Source: a bacterium (GTDB taxonomy: Bacteria > Actinomycetota > Acidimicrobiia > Spongiisociales > ZC4RG35). Taken from it: a stretch of DNA of 64,000 nt. The translations under genes were made by a program, and so were the position numbers. The stretch covers positions 21,533 to 85,532 of the forward strand of contig JAPPFD010000024.1 of assembly GCA_028823995.1 (NCBI GenBank). Direction: 5' to 3'. Below are positions 19,126 to 30,468 of the stretch, piece after piece. The notes under the pieces are model-generated. The model did not search any database and was not told where the DNA came from. It was given only the letters and a program-made list of their open reading frames with translations. Within the stretch, counting starts at the first letter, position 1, and the number at the start of each line of letters is the position of its first letter.

Positions 19126-20493
19126 ATGACCCTCTGGGAAGGGAGGCTGGGAGGCGTCCCCGCATCGGCAATGTGGAACTTCACCGTCTCGGTGGCCGAC
19201 CGCCGCCTCCTGGAGGACGACATCGAGGGTTCCATGGCCCATGTGGCCATGCTGGGAGAAGTCGGGATACTGTCCAAGCAGGAGACGGAGGCAATCACCG
19301 CCGGCCTCCAGACCCTGTCCGAGGAGGCGGGATCGGGCGCGTTCGCATTCAGCGACGACGACGAGGACGTTCACTCGGCGGTGGAGCGTCGTCTGATAGA
19401 ACTGGTCGGCCCGGTGGGGGGCAAGCTTCACACCGGCCGGTCCCGCAACGATCAGGTAGCCCTGGACCTCATTCTCTACATGCGGCGGGAAGCGCTGGGT
19501 CACGCCGATGGACTGGCTCGGCTGGCGTTGGTCCTGGTGGCCGCCGCGGAACGGTTGGGTCCGGAGGTGGTGGTCCCCTCCTACACCCATCTCCAGCAGG
19601 CTCAACCGACCCTATTCGCCCACCACCTCCTGGCTTACGGACAGATGGCGGCGCGGGACCGGCGTCGCTTTCTGGACCTGGCCGACCGGCTGGACTGTTC
19701 TCCGCTCGGCGCGGGAGCGTCGGCGGGTTCGTCGCTGCCCTTGTCGCCGGAGAGGACCGCATCGCTGCTCGGCATGTCCGCCGCCTTTGCCAACTCGCTG
19801 GACGCGGTAGGGTCCCGGGACCGGGCCGCCGAGTACGTGTGGTGTTGCGCCCGCGCCCTGGTGTCTCTTTCCCGACTGGGAGAGGACGTGGTGTTGTGGT
19901 CCACGCGGGAGTTCGGTTGGGTCACCCTGGCGGATGAGTTCGCCACCGGGTCCTCGGCCCTGCCGCAGAAGAAGAATCCCGACGTCGCCGAGTTGGCGCG
20001 GGGCAAGGCGGCCAGTGCGATCGGATCGCTCACCGCCATGCTGGCATTGGAGAAGGGCCTGCCCATGTCTTACAACCGCGACCTGCAGGAAGACAAAGAG
20101 CACCTCTTCCGGGTTGATGACGACCTGGCCGGCGCCACCTCCGCTCTTGCGGGGCTGATAGCTTCCGCCCGGTTTCATCCCCCTCCGCCCGCTCCGGAGA
20201 CCGCAGCCCTGGATCTGGCCGAGGCGCTGGTGGGGAGAGGAGTGCCCTTCCGGGAAGCGCACCGGGTCACCGGAGCGATAGCGGCACGGCTGGCGGCGGA
20301 GAGCCGGGAATTCTCGTCCCTCTCTTTTTCCGACCTTGCGGATGCCCATCCCTCCTTTGAGCCTTCCGATCTGGACCTCCTGGACCCGGTCATCTCGGTG
20401 AACCGGAGAGCGACTCCCGGGGGCGGGAGCCACGGGAGCGTGACCGCCCAGATCGCCCAACTCCGCGCGGAACTCTCCGGCGAGGGGTCGTAG
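19126..20493 (+). CDS. argH: Argininosuccinate lyase
   Basis: LHTGRSRNDQVALDL; GSSALPQKKNPDVAELARGK. Confidence 0.97.
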   Translation: MTLWEGRLGGVPASAMWNFTVSVADRRLLEDDIEGSMAHVAMLGEVGILSKQETEAITAGLQTLSEEAGSGAFAFSDDDEDVHSAVERRLIELVGPVGGKLHTGRSRNDQVALDLILYMRREALGHADGLARLALVLVAAAERLGPEVVVPSYTHLQQAQPTLFAHHLLAYGQMAARDRRRFLDLADRLDCSPLGAGASAGSSLPLSPERTASLLGMSAAFANSLDAVGSRDRAAEYVWCCARALVSLSRLGEDVVLWSTREFGWVTLADEFATGSSALPQKKNPDVAELARGKAASAIGSLTAMLALEKGLPMSYNRDLQEDKEHLFRVDDDLAGATSALAGLIASARFHPPPPAPETAALDLAEALVGRGVPFREAHRVTGAIAARLAAESREFSSLSFSDLADAHPSFEPSDLDLLDPVISVNRRATPGGGSHGSVTAQIAQLRAELSGEGS

Positions 20494-20610
20494 ACCTCCA
20501 AGAGAATCCAGGTGGTTCCGGGTCTCCAAACCGTTGGACCCCGGGTCTCCAAACCTAGACTCAAGGCCAGCCGATGGATGCTTGGTCCTAACTCGAAGTA
20601 AAGAGACATA

Positions 20611-22137
20611 TTGGCGAACCGACCCAGCCTTGCCTCACCGACGCGACCGCCGCTCTGGCGGAATGCCACCTTTCTCAAGTGGGCCGCGCAGATCGGCGTG
20701 CTGTTCGGCGTGCTTGCTTTGGGATCGGTGTTGGTCGGCGAGGCGATGGCCAACATGAGAGCTCAGGGGCTGTCGCTCGACTGGGATCTCCTGACGGATC
20801 CCCCCGGCATCCAACTGGGCGAAGGCATCTTCATCAAGCCGAGCACCGGGATGGAGGCGTTTTACACCGGGGCGGTCAACATGCTGCGCGTTGCCCTGTC
20901 CGGGATCGTGGCCGCCACCGTGGTGGGGGCAATGGTCGGAATCGCCAGGCTTTCCTCCAACTGGCTGGCGTCGAGACTGGCTACGGTGTTCGTGGAGACC
21001 CTTCGCAACATCCCGGTCCTGGTGCAGGTCGTGTTCTGGTTCTTCCTTGCCTCGACCCTCTTTCCCGTCCTGGAGGAAGACAGTTCGGGGCCCATTCCCG
21101 GAGTCCTCCTGGTAAGTCGCAAAGGGGTGTCCTTCGCTTGGCCCTTCCCCCAGGAGACCTTCTGGCAGTGGGGGGCGTTTCTGGTGGTTGGTCTGCTGAC
21201 CGCCCGGTGGGCCTATCGCACCCGGATGCGAAGAGCCGAGGAGTTGGGAGAGGACACCCGTCCCCTTACCTGGGCATTATTGGTCTTCTTGGCATGGGCG
21301 GTGGTGGGCTGGTTCGCCCATCCTCTGGCCGGCGCCATCGGGTGGTTGTTCATGTTGTTGGGGGCTTCGGTGGGAGCCATCCCGGTGGTGGTCTACCAGG
21401 TCCTCCTTGCGCTGGTCTCTCTATATCTGGGATGGCGGTGGATTCATCGCTTCCTTGAGTCCCGGCGAAGTCCGGCGGGACTGGCCAAGCTCACCGATGA
21501 CGACTACTTCCGGATGATCCTGGCCGGAGCGCTGGGCGCGGGGGGCGCGGCTGTTCTGATGCTGCTTCCGGCCGCAACCGAGGTGGGGACCAACGTGGTT
21601 CAGTACTTGCTGGAGTTCTGCGATCAGAAGTTCGAATTCCTCCGGTCCGGGGCGCCGTTGGCCATAGGCACTCCCTCGGTCGACGTGCCGGGCCGTTTTC
21701 CGCAGATCGCCAGCACCGGTTTGACCATGACTCCCTCCTTCTTCGGGATCTGGATGGGGGTGACTCTCTACACCGCATCGTTCATCGCCGAGATCGTGCG
21801 CGGGGGGATACTGTCGGTGCCAAAGGGTCAGAGCGAAGCCGGTTATGCCCTGGGCCTGCGGCGGGGACAACTCCTGCGCATGGTGATCCTGCCCCAGGCC
21901 TTCCGGGTGATACTCCCGCCGCTGGGCAACCAGTACCTGAACCTCTCGAAGAACACCTCCCTCGGGATAGCGGTGGCCTTCCCGGAGATGGTCCAGGTGG
22001 GACAGACCATGTTCAACCAGACCGGGGACACCATCCAGGTGATCCTGATCTGGATGGCCTTCTATCTGAGCATCAGCCTGCTGATTTCGGTGCTGATCAA
22101 CTACTACAACCGGCGTACCCAACTGGTGGAGAGGTAG
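20611..22137 (+). CDS. Polar amino-acid ABC transporter permease (AapQ/HisMQ type), N-terminally extended
   Basis: GIWMGVTLYTASFIAEIVRGGILSVPKGQSEAGYALGLRRGQLLRMVILPQAFRVILPPLGNQYLNLSKNTSLG. Confidence 0.9.
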   Translation: MANRPSLASPTRPPLWRNATFLKWAAQIGVLFGVLALGSVLVGEAMANMRAQGLSLDWDLLTDPPGIQLGEGIFIKPSTGMEAFYTGAVNMLRVALSGIVAATVVGAMVGIARLSSNWLASRLATVFVETLRNIPVLVQVVFWFFLASTLFPVLEEDSSGPIPGVLLVSRKGVSFAWPFPQETFWQWGAFLVVGLLTARWAYRTRMRRAEELGEDTRPLTWALLVFLAWAVVGWFAHPLAGAIGWLFMLLGASVGAIPVVVYQVLLALVSLYLGWRWIHRFLESRRSPAGLAKLTDDDYFRMILAGALGAGGAAVLMLLPAATEVGTNVVQYLLEFCDQKFEFLRSGAPLAIGTPSVDVPGRFPQIASTGLTMTPSFFGIWMGVTLYTASFIAEIVRGGILSVPKGQSEAGYALGLRRGQLLRMVILPQAFRVILPPLGNQYLNLSKNTSLGIAVAFPEMVQVGQTMFNQTGDTIQVILIWMAFYLSISLLISVLINYYNRRTQLVER

Positions 22138-23877
22138 ATGAGCGCCGAATCCTTCGATCTTCCCCTGCCGCCGGAGCCTCCTCCCAAGGTCTCTCGGATC
22201 GGGTGGCTGGACTGGGTGCGCAAGAACCTCTTCAACTCGGTGTTCAACGGAACCCTGACGGCAGTGCTGACTGCGGGCCTGTTGCTGCTGATCCTGGCGG
22301 TACTGCGTTTCGTGTTCAGCCCGGATCGCCGATGGGAGGTGATGCCGCCCAACGCCGCCAACTACGTGGTGGAGGCCTACCCCCGGGAGGACCTGTTCAA
22401 CATGTGGTTGTCGTTGTGGATCGTCGCCGCCCTGGCGGGATTCTCCACCGCATCATGGGGGATGAGGGGACAGGTTTCGGTGATCAAGGTGGTGGCTGCT
22501 GTGAGAGCGATAGGGGCTACTGCGTTGGTGGTGGGGGTGCTCTCATTGTGGTCTCCCGCCGGCAGCGCCACCCAGACGGTTCTGGTATTCGGAGGGGTGG
22601 CGCTTTTCGGAGTGGGAGTGGGGGCCATGCGTCTGGTGCGGGAGGAAAGAGAGGTCTCGGTGGCGAGGGTGTTGGCCATCGTGGGCGCCCTGCTGGTGGG
22701 CTTGGTCTGGTACATGCCGCTCGAGTCCGGTACCACCTGGCCCCTGACGATCACGGCGTTGGTGGTGGCGGCGTTTCACTGGGTCGGGAAACTGGTGGGG
22801 CAGTGGCTGTCGGACCGGTTGATGAAGAGGGTGGTCACCATTCTGTGGGTGCTGTCCTTCCCCGTTATCTACCTGCACATTCAGCGCAACCCCTCCCTGG
22901 TCTGGGAAGAAGTGACGTCCTGGCTGCCGTGGGCAGGCCTCCTGATCGCGGCTGGGCCTGCGGTGATCTGGATCGTGAGCCGGGCGGGACGGGAGCAGGC
23001 GGCCGGGGTGAACTTCCTTCTGGGCGCGGTCGCGATCTATTCCTGGGTCATCCAATGGCCGATGGCTATTCGGGTTCTGTTTCTGCTGCTGACGCTCTTT
23101 TCGTTGGCCACACCCACGTTTGCTGCCAGTCCCAGGGCGCGAAGAGCCTTCTACTGGACGTGGCTGGCGGGTGGGGTGTGCACTCTGTACCTCTTCCTGG
23201 CGGGCATCGGATCGACCGATCTCGCTACCCGTGGGCACTTCCTGGGCGGGATCAACCTCACCATCCTGCTGGCAGTGGGGGGCACGGCGCTTTCCTTCCC
23301 CCTGGGGGTGATGCTGGCGCTGGGGCGCACCTCGTCCATGCCGATCTTCAGGATTCTCTCCATTGTCTACATAGAGGTGGTGAGGGGCGTTCCCCTCATT
23401 ACCGTGCTGTTCTTCGGTGACAAGGTGATTCCCCGGTTCCTGCCGCCGGGACTCGACTTCGCCGGCGAGGCCAAGGCGCTCTTGGCGATCACCGCTTTCT
23501 CTGCGGCCTACCTCGCCGAGAACGTCAGGGGAGGGCTCCAAGCTGTCTCGAAGGGTCAAACCGAGGCATCCCGGGCGTTGGGCATGACCACGGCCCAGAT
23601 GACCATGCTCATCACTCTTCCGCAGGCCCTGCGGGTGGTTATTCCGGCGTTGGTCGGTCAGGCCATCGCCCTTTTCAAAGACACGTCCCTGGTGGCCATC
23701 ATCGGGCTGGCAGACTTCTTGCGGGTGGCGCGCGATATCGTGCCCAACCAGCCCGATTCCTTGGGGAGCATCCTGGAGAACCTGCTCCTGGCGGCCTTGG
23801 TGTATTGGATTTTTGCTTTTAGCTTCAGTCGGGCCAGCCTGCGACTGGAGAAACGATTGGGCGTGGGCACCCGGTAA
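22138..23877 (+). CDS. Polar amino-acid ABC transporter permease (AapM type) with long extra TM N-terminal region
   Basis: C-term GGINLTILLAVGGTALSFPLGVMLALGRTS...EVVRGVPLITVLFF...AENVRGGLQAVSKGQTEASRALGM; preceding ~370 aa strongly hydrophobic. Confidence 0.88.
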   Translation: MSAESFDLPLPPEPPPKVSRIGWLDWVRKNLFNSVFNGTLTAVLTAGLLLLILAVLRFVFSPDRRWEVMPPNAANYVVEAYPREDLFNMWLSLWIVAALAGFSTASWGMRGQVSVIKVVAAVRAIGATALVVGVLSLWSPAGSATQTVLVFGGVALFGVGVGAMRLVREEREVSVARVLAIVGALLVGLVWYMPLESGTTWPLTITALVVAAFHWVGKLVGQWLSDRLMKRVVTILWVLSFPVIYLHIQRNPSLVWEEVTSWLPWAGLLIAAGPAVIWIVSRAGREQAAGVNFLLGAVAIYSWVIQWPMAIRVLFLLLTLFSLATPTFAASPRARRAFYWTWLAGGVCTLYLFLAGIGSTDLATRGHFLGGINLTILLAVGGTALSFPLGVMLALGRTSSMPIFRILSIVYIEVVRGVPLITVLFFGDKVIPRFLPPGLDFAGEAKALLAITAFSAAYLAENVRGGLQAVSKGQTEASRALGMTTAQMTMLITLPQALRVVIPALVGQAIALFKDTSLVAIIGLADFLRVARDIVPNQPDSLGSILENLLLAALVYWIFAFSFSRASLRLEKRLGVGTR

Positions 23878-23894
23878 TCGAAAGGGAGAAATAG

Positions 23895-24647
23895 ATGGAA
23901 AACGGAGCAGCCAACCCGATCATCGTTTGTGAGAACGTGAAGAAGTGGTTCGGGGACTTCCAGGCCCTGCGAGGAGTCACCACCTCCGTCGAGGAAGGGG
24001 AGGTGGTGGTGGTGATCGGTCCGTCGGGCTCGGGTAAGTCGACATTCATCCGCTGCATCAATCGCCTGGAGCAGCACCAGGAGGGCCGGATCGTGGTGGC
24101 CGGGATCGAACTCACCTCCGATGTGCGCAACATCGAGCGGATCCGGTCGGAGGTGGGGATGGTCTTCCAGCAGTTCAACCTGTTTCCGCACCTCACCGTC
24201 ATGCAGAACATCACCCTGGCACAGGTTTGGGTTCGCAAGCGTTCTAGGTCGGACGCCGAGCAGCGCGCCATGGCTCTCTTGGAGCGGGTGGGGATCCCGG
24301 AACAGGCCGCCAAGTATCCCGGCCAGTTGTCGGGCGGCCAGCAGCAGCGGGTGGCCATCGCCCGTTCCCTGGCCATGGATCCCAAGATCATGCTGTTCGA
24401 CGAGCCCACGTCGGCTCTCGATCCGGAGATGATCAAAGAGGTGTTGGAGGTGATGCAGGAGCTAGCCGGGACCGGGATGACCATCGTGGCCGTCACCCAC
24501 GAAATGGGTTTCGCCCGGGAAGTGGCAAACCGCATCGTGCTGTTCGACGAGGGCCAGATAGTCGAAGAGGGCCCCCCCTCGGAGTTCTTCGCCAACCCCC
24601 GCCATCCCCGCACCAAGATGTTCCTGAGCCAGATACTCAGTCACTAA
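23895..24647 (+). CDS. Polar amino-acid ABC transporter ATP-binding protein (GlnQ/AapP type)
   Basis: VVVVIGPSGSGKSTFIRCINRLE; YPGQLSGGQQQRVAIARSLAMDPKIMLFDEPTSALDPEMIKEVL. Confidence 0.97.
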   Translation: MENGAANPIIVCENVKKWFGDFQALRGVTTSVEEGEVVVVIGPSGSGKSTFIRCINRLEQHQEGRIVVAGIELTSDVRNIERIRSEVGMVFQQFNLFPHLTVMQNITLAQVWVRKRSRSDAEQRAMALLERVGIPEQAAKYPGQLSGGQQQRVAIARSLAMDPKIMLFDEPTSALDPEMIKEVLEVMQELAGTGMTIVAVTHEMGFAREVANRIVLFDEGQIVEEGPPSEFFANPRHPRTKMFLSQILSH

Positions 24648-24701
24648 TCGCCCCACCGGGTGGTTCTTGTCCGCTTCCAAAATGCGGGGGAGAGACGCGG
24701 C

Positions 24702-25922
24702 CTATTCTCTTTGTTTAGCCGGGTGTAGCGCTCTGCGGCGTTGACGGGGTTGGTGTTTCGAGTGGGGTGGGCGTGTCCGGCCGGGGGGTGGTGGGCGTAG
24801 CCGGTAGGCGCCGGTGGGGGTTTGTTCAACTTGCCAGTCCCGGTCGTGGACGTTGTGGTGGCACCGGGAACAGAGCAAACACATGTTGTCGAGGTTGGTG
24901 GGGCCTCCGTTTTGCCAGTGGATGATGTGGTGGGATTGACACCAGGCGGCTTTGGCGCCACATCCGATGCATGCCCGGTCGCGGGCGATGAGAGCTGCGC
25001 GTTGGGAGGGACTGGCCTTACGTCGTGCCATGCCTAGGTCCATAGGCACCGACGGTCCCCGGAAGATAGCGGGCAGGATTTGCGCGTCGCAGGCCAGCCG
25101 TCGCAGTTCGGAGGCGGGGATAGGAGTCCCGTTCTCCAAGCGAGCATGGCCCAGTTGCTGGTTCACCACGTCGAAGTCGGCGATCACCAAGAGCCTCACG
25201 TCCTGGGATGGCCCGCCTTTCTTCCCTCCCGGACGAGTAAGCAACAAAGCAAGGGCGTCAGCCATTCTCTGCCCTGGCGTGGCCCGGTTCTGAGGGTCTT
25301 CTTCCTGCCATAGTTCGTTCATCTTCTTGGACAACGCTGTCTCGATCCGCGCTCCGGTGATCGGGTCGAACCGCCCGTACAGCACGGTCATCCCGTCCTC
25401 CAGAGCGGTTCGGATCTTGGCATACCGCTGTGACCGCTGATGCTCCAACCTCGAAACACCGTCATCCTGGGAACGTTGTCTTTCGTGTTTGCGGACCGTA
25501 GCCGCGAATTTGTCAGGAGACTGAGCACGGGCGTCGTTCAACAGTTCTTTCTCGTCTATGGTGCCCCGCTGGCTGGCCCTGGCAAGGATCCGCGCGTTCT
25601 CATATGGGATATCCCCGTCCCGCAGGCCCTTCGACGTCTCCGGAAGCTTCTCCAGTTCCCGAGCGGTCTCCACCTCAGAACGGGCCCGCCGGCGGTGCTT
25701 CTTGCCCCTCTCCCGCAGCTCGGTCTCGGTGATCTCGGTCCCCGCCCGGCGGCTCAGTTCGGCCAGGGCCTCGGCGCGGATCCCCGCCAGTTGGTTCTCT
25801 CCACGGATGGTGGACTGCACCCGATCCCGAAGTTCGGTCACCGTTGCTTCACCCACCGACAAAGAGGGTCCCAACACCCTCGCCCGGTTGGCCACCTTCC
25901 GGTCCACTGTTGTCGTGTTCAT
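24702..25922 (-). CDS. DUF222 / HNH endonuclease (13E12 repeat-type) protein
   Basis: C-term CIGCGAKAAWCQSHHIIHWQNGGPTNLDNMCLLCSRCHHNVHD HNH; N-term DUF222-like helical region; start at MNTTTVDRK. Confidence 0.88.
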   Translation of the reverse strand: MNTTTVDRKVANRARVLGPSLSVGEATVTELRDRVQSTIRGENQLAGIRAEALAELSRRAGTEITETELRERGKKHRRRARSEVETARELEKLPETSKGLRDGDIPYENARILARASQRGTIDEKELLNDARAQSPDKFAATVRKHERQRSQDDGVSRLEHQRSQRYAKIRTALEDGMTVLYGRFDPITGARIETALSKKMNELWQEEDPQNRATPGQRMADALALLLTRPGGKKGGPSQDVRLLVIADFDVVNQQLGHARLENGTPIPASELRRLACDAQILPAIFRGPSVPMDLGMARRKASPSQRAALIARDRACIGCGAKAAWCQSHHIIHWQNGGPTNLDNMCLLCSRCHHNVHDRDWQVEQTPTGAYRLRPPPPGRTRPPHSKHQPRQRRRALHPAKQRE

Positions 25923-26499
25923 AACAAACAGTATGCCCCAGGGGGTGTGACAAAACACCTCTACATACCATAAAGGTGGTAAAACAAACACTAACAAACC
26001 GGTCAGTAGTGGATTCGTTCTAGGCTTTCCGCCAAGGCACAAAACAAGCCGAACCGTTACGGGTTTTTAACGACCGTGTCTTGAACCCGCGAAAAACAAG
26101 GCCCCCTTGGGCTTCCCTCCCCCACCACCACCTATCCAGCGTCCGACAAGCCCGGACAGCCCGGAGCAGGGCTGTCGAGCAAATCTGGGTTTGATCTCGA
26201 TGGGGCCCGAACGACGCCGGAACGGACCGTCTCAGTGCTTGGCTCCTAACCAACATGAATCACCGGTGCGACAAAAGCAACCCTCCGCCTCCCCGTTTTT
26301 TCACACCCTCGGAGTGCGTTGCGGCGTCGGTAGGGGAGGCGGGTTTTATGGGGTTTTTATCACACCTTTGGCAGGTTGTCCTCATGGTGCCCGGGAAAGA
26401 AACCCTGAGTGGTATATCATCCCAGACGCTGTAGACTGTACATTTTGTAAAGCTAGGAGGCGGAGTGAGACGTAAGCCGACTACCAGAGAGGGGAGGAG

Positions 26500-26694
26500 A
26501 TGAGCGAGCCGATCAAGGGTTACATGGTCCGTGGGAAGAAACGGGCCCCCAAAGCCTATCCGACCGGGCGGGTTTGCATCCACCAAGGGTGCAGCGTGAA
26601 GCTGAACCGCTACAACCGTCGCGAGTACTGCTACAACCACGCCCCCATCCGCTACCCGAGGGTCCGGGGAAGGGTTCTTCCCGAGAACGCCTGA
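26500..26694 (+). CDS. Small Cys/His-rich (putative zinc-binding) protein, 64 aa
   Basis: RVCIHQGCSVKLNRYNRREYCYNHAP; ORF ends just upstream of a strong hairpin. Confidence 0.6.
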   Translation: MSEPIKGYMVRGKKRAPKAYPTGRVCIHQGCSVKLNRYNRREYCYNHAPIRYPRVRGRVLPENA

Positions 26695-26716
26695 ACCGTT
26701 CCAACTCAGACAGCGA

Positions 26717-26749
26717 GAGGGCGGCCCCGATCCACCCGGGGCCGCCCTC
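26717..26749. terminator. Terminator-like hairpin between convergent genes
   Basis: Perfect 12-bp stem GAGGGCGGCCCC / GGGGCCGCCCTC with 9-nt loop, between 26694 (+) and the acs end (-). Confidence 0.75.
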
Positions 26750-26766
26750 AGCTTTATCCGAAAGTG

Positions 26767-28716
<1,950 letters not shown>

Positions 28717-28889
28717 GCTGCGCTCCTTCGTCGATCTGGGAATTGCCCCCGAATATAGGGAGGACGGGGGTCTATTCCTTATGCCGGTGACAGTCCGATA
28801 TGAACATGGTAGATGATCTGACCCGTCCCAGCGCTACCCGGTCCACGCCCGATCTTGCGGGTTCCGACCGGGGCGGCCTCCCCGGCGGC

Positions 28890-30422
28890 TTACCGGGGAA
28901 GGCGGCGGCGACTGGGATAGCGGCGGCGATACATCCCGTGCAGTATTTCCCACGCCAGAGATGCAATCGCCAGGATTTGCACCCAGTCTCCAAGTCGAAC
29001 GTAAAGAGTGGGCCCCTGGCCGGGCGCCCGGGTCCGCACTTCCCCGATCAGGAGAGCCTCTTGCGCCAGGGCTGTGCGGAGACCGGTCTCCCCGGTGGGC
29101 GAGATGAGTGTGGATCGGCCGGTCACGGCAGTGTGGATCAGGGGCATGCCCAGTTCTGCGGCCCGCATGCGCGTAATGCCGATGAACTGGTCGGAAGCCA
29201 CGGAATAGGGATAGCTCTCCTGGCTGGTGGCCAGGATCAGCAATCCGGCGCCTTCCCGGGCGTTCTCTCTGCCGTAGCGGGCGAACGACCCCTCGAAGGA
29301 GATCACCGAACCGAACCGGCCGAAGCCCAGATCCCACAGGACCGGGCCCTCTCCCCGCAGCATGTCGCGGCTGGGCAGGTCCGCATGGAGGTTCTCCACC
29401 CACTTGAACACCGAGCGGGCGGGGATGTACTCACCATAGGGAACCGGGTGCTGTTTGTGGTACTCGCTGACGATCTTCCCCGTCTGGTCGAACACGACGT
29501 TGGCGTTTACCCAGTGTGTGTCGTTGAGGGGCCGATCGCCCCCCGCCAGCAGCACCGCCCCGATGCGGGCCGCCTCTGCGCCCATGGCCTCTCCAACCTC
29601 CGGAGCGTTGATCGGGTCTGCCGTCCATGAACCGGTGGAGCCCTCCGGCCAGATCACGAGGTCGACGCTTCCAGGCTGCAGGGTACGGGTCAACCGGAGG
29701 TGGTTCTGGTAGATCTGGTACCGCTCGTTGGGACAGTGCTCTCCCGGACACGGGTTGTTGCCCTGCACCACCGCAACCCGGACTACCTCCCCCTCGGTGT
29801 GTGGAGGCCAGAGCGACCCCCCGATCAACAGAAGACCCAGCAGGAGGGTCACCACCCCAGCGACGCGAAGAGATGGCCCGCGGCGGGTCTGACGAAGGGC
29901 TAGGAGTGTCAGGGCGGCGGCCGCGGCCACAACCAACACGGTCCAGCCGGAGGCGCCGATCCAGCGGGCCGCGCTCCTGGGCGGCGCCCACTCGCTCAAG
30001 GCATACCCGGACATCCCCCACTCCAGTCCGCCCAGGGGCCATCGCACCCTGGCCCACTCCATGAGAGCCCAACCCCCCACAGCCCGGACCCACCAGCGGG
30101 ACGGAGGCAAGGAGACGCTCCGAACCATCAGCACCGCGTAAAGAGCCGGAAACACAGAGAGCACGATCACCGGCGGGATGAAGGCAATGAGGCCAAGTTC
30201 GGAGAGCCAGGGCATCAGGAACCCGAAGAAGGAAAGGCCGAAAGCCAAGCCGGCCAGCACGGCGCTGAATACGCCCTCGCAACGCCGGGTCTGCAGGAGG
30301 AACAGTGCAATTGCAGGAAGGGTCATCCACCACCAGCCGCGAGGCGGGAAGGCCAGAGACAGGGCCGCGCCGGCGAGAGCCGAGAGCAGAACCGGGGCGA
30401 CGCGTCGTATCAGTGGGTCCAC
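28890..30422 (-). CDS. lnt: Apolipoprotein N-acyltransferase
   Basis: N-terminal TM region; nitrilase domain LVIWPEGSTGSW, YHKQHPVPYGEYIPARSVF, SFEGSFARYGRENAREGAGLLILATSQESY. Confidence 0.93.
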   Translation of the reverse strand: MDPLIRRVAPVLLSALAGAALSLAFPPRGWWWMTLPAIALFLLQTRRCEGVFSAVLAGLAFGLSFFGFLMPWLSELGLIAFIPPVIVLSVFPALYAVLMVRSVSLPPSRWWVRAVGGWALMEWARVRWPLGGLEWGMSGYALSEWAPPRSAARWIGASGWTVLVVAAAAALTLLALRQTRRGPSLRVAGVVTLLLGLLLIGGSLWPPHTEGEVVRVAVVQGNNPCPGEHCPNERYQIYQNHLRLTRTLQPGSVDLVIWPEGSTGSWTADPINAPEVGEAMGAEAARIGAVLLAGGDRPLNDTHWVNANVVFDQTGKIVSEYHKQHPVPYGEYIPARSVFKWVENLHADLPSRDMLRGEGPVLWDLGFGRFGSVISFEGSFARYGRENAREGAGLLILATSQESYPYSVASDQFIGITRMRAAELGMPLIHTAVTGRSTLISPTGETGLRTALAQEALLIGEVRTRAPGQGPTLYVRLGDWVQILAIASLAWEILHGMYRRRYPSRRRLPR

Positions 30423-30468
30423 CTACCCGAGAGGCTACCTCATACTCGGTGGAGGTATTCTGTGCCGG

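Noticed and set aside
26020-26256. 78-aa - strand ORF upstream of DUF222-HNH
   Set aside because: No recognisable motif, mixed low-complexity composition; not supportable as a gene.
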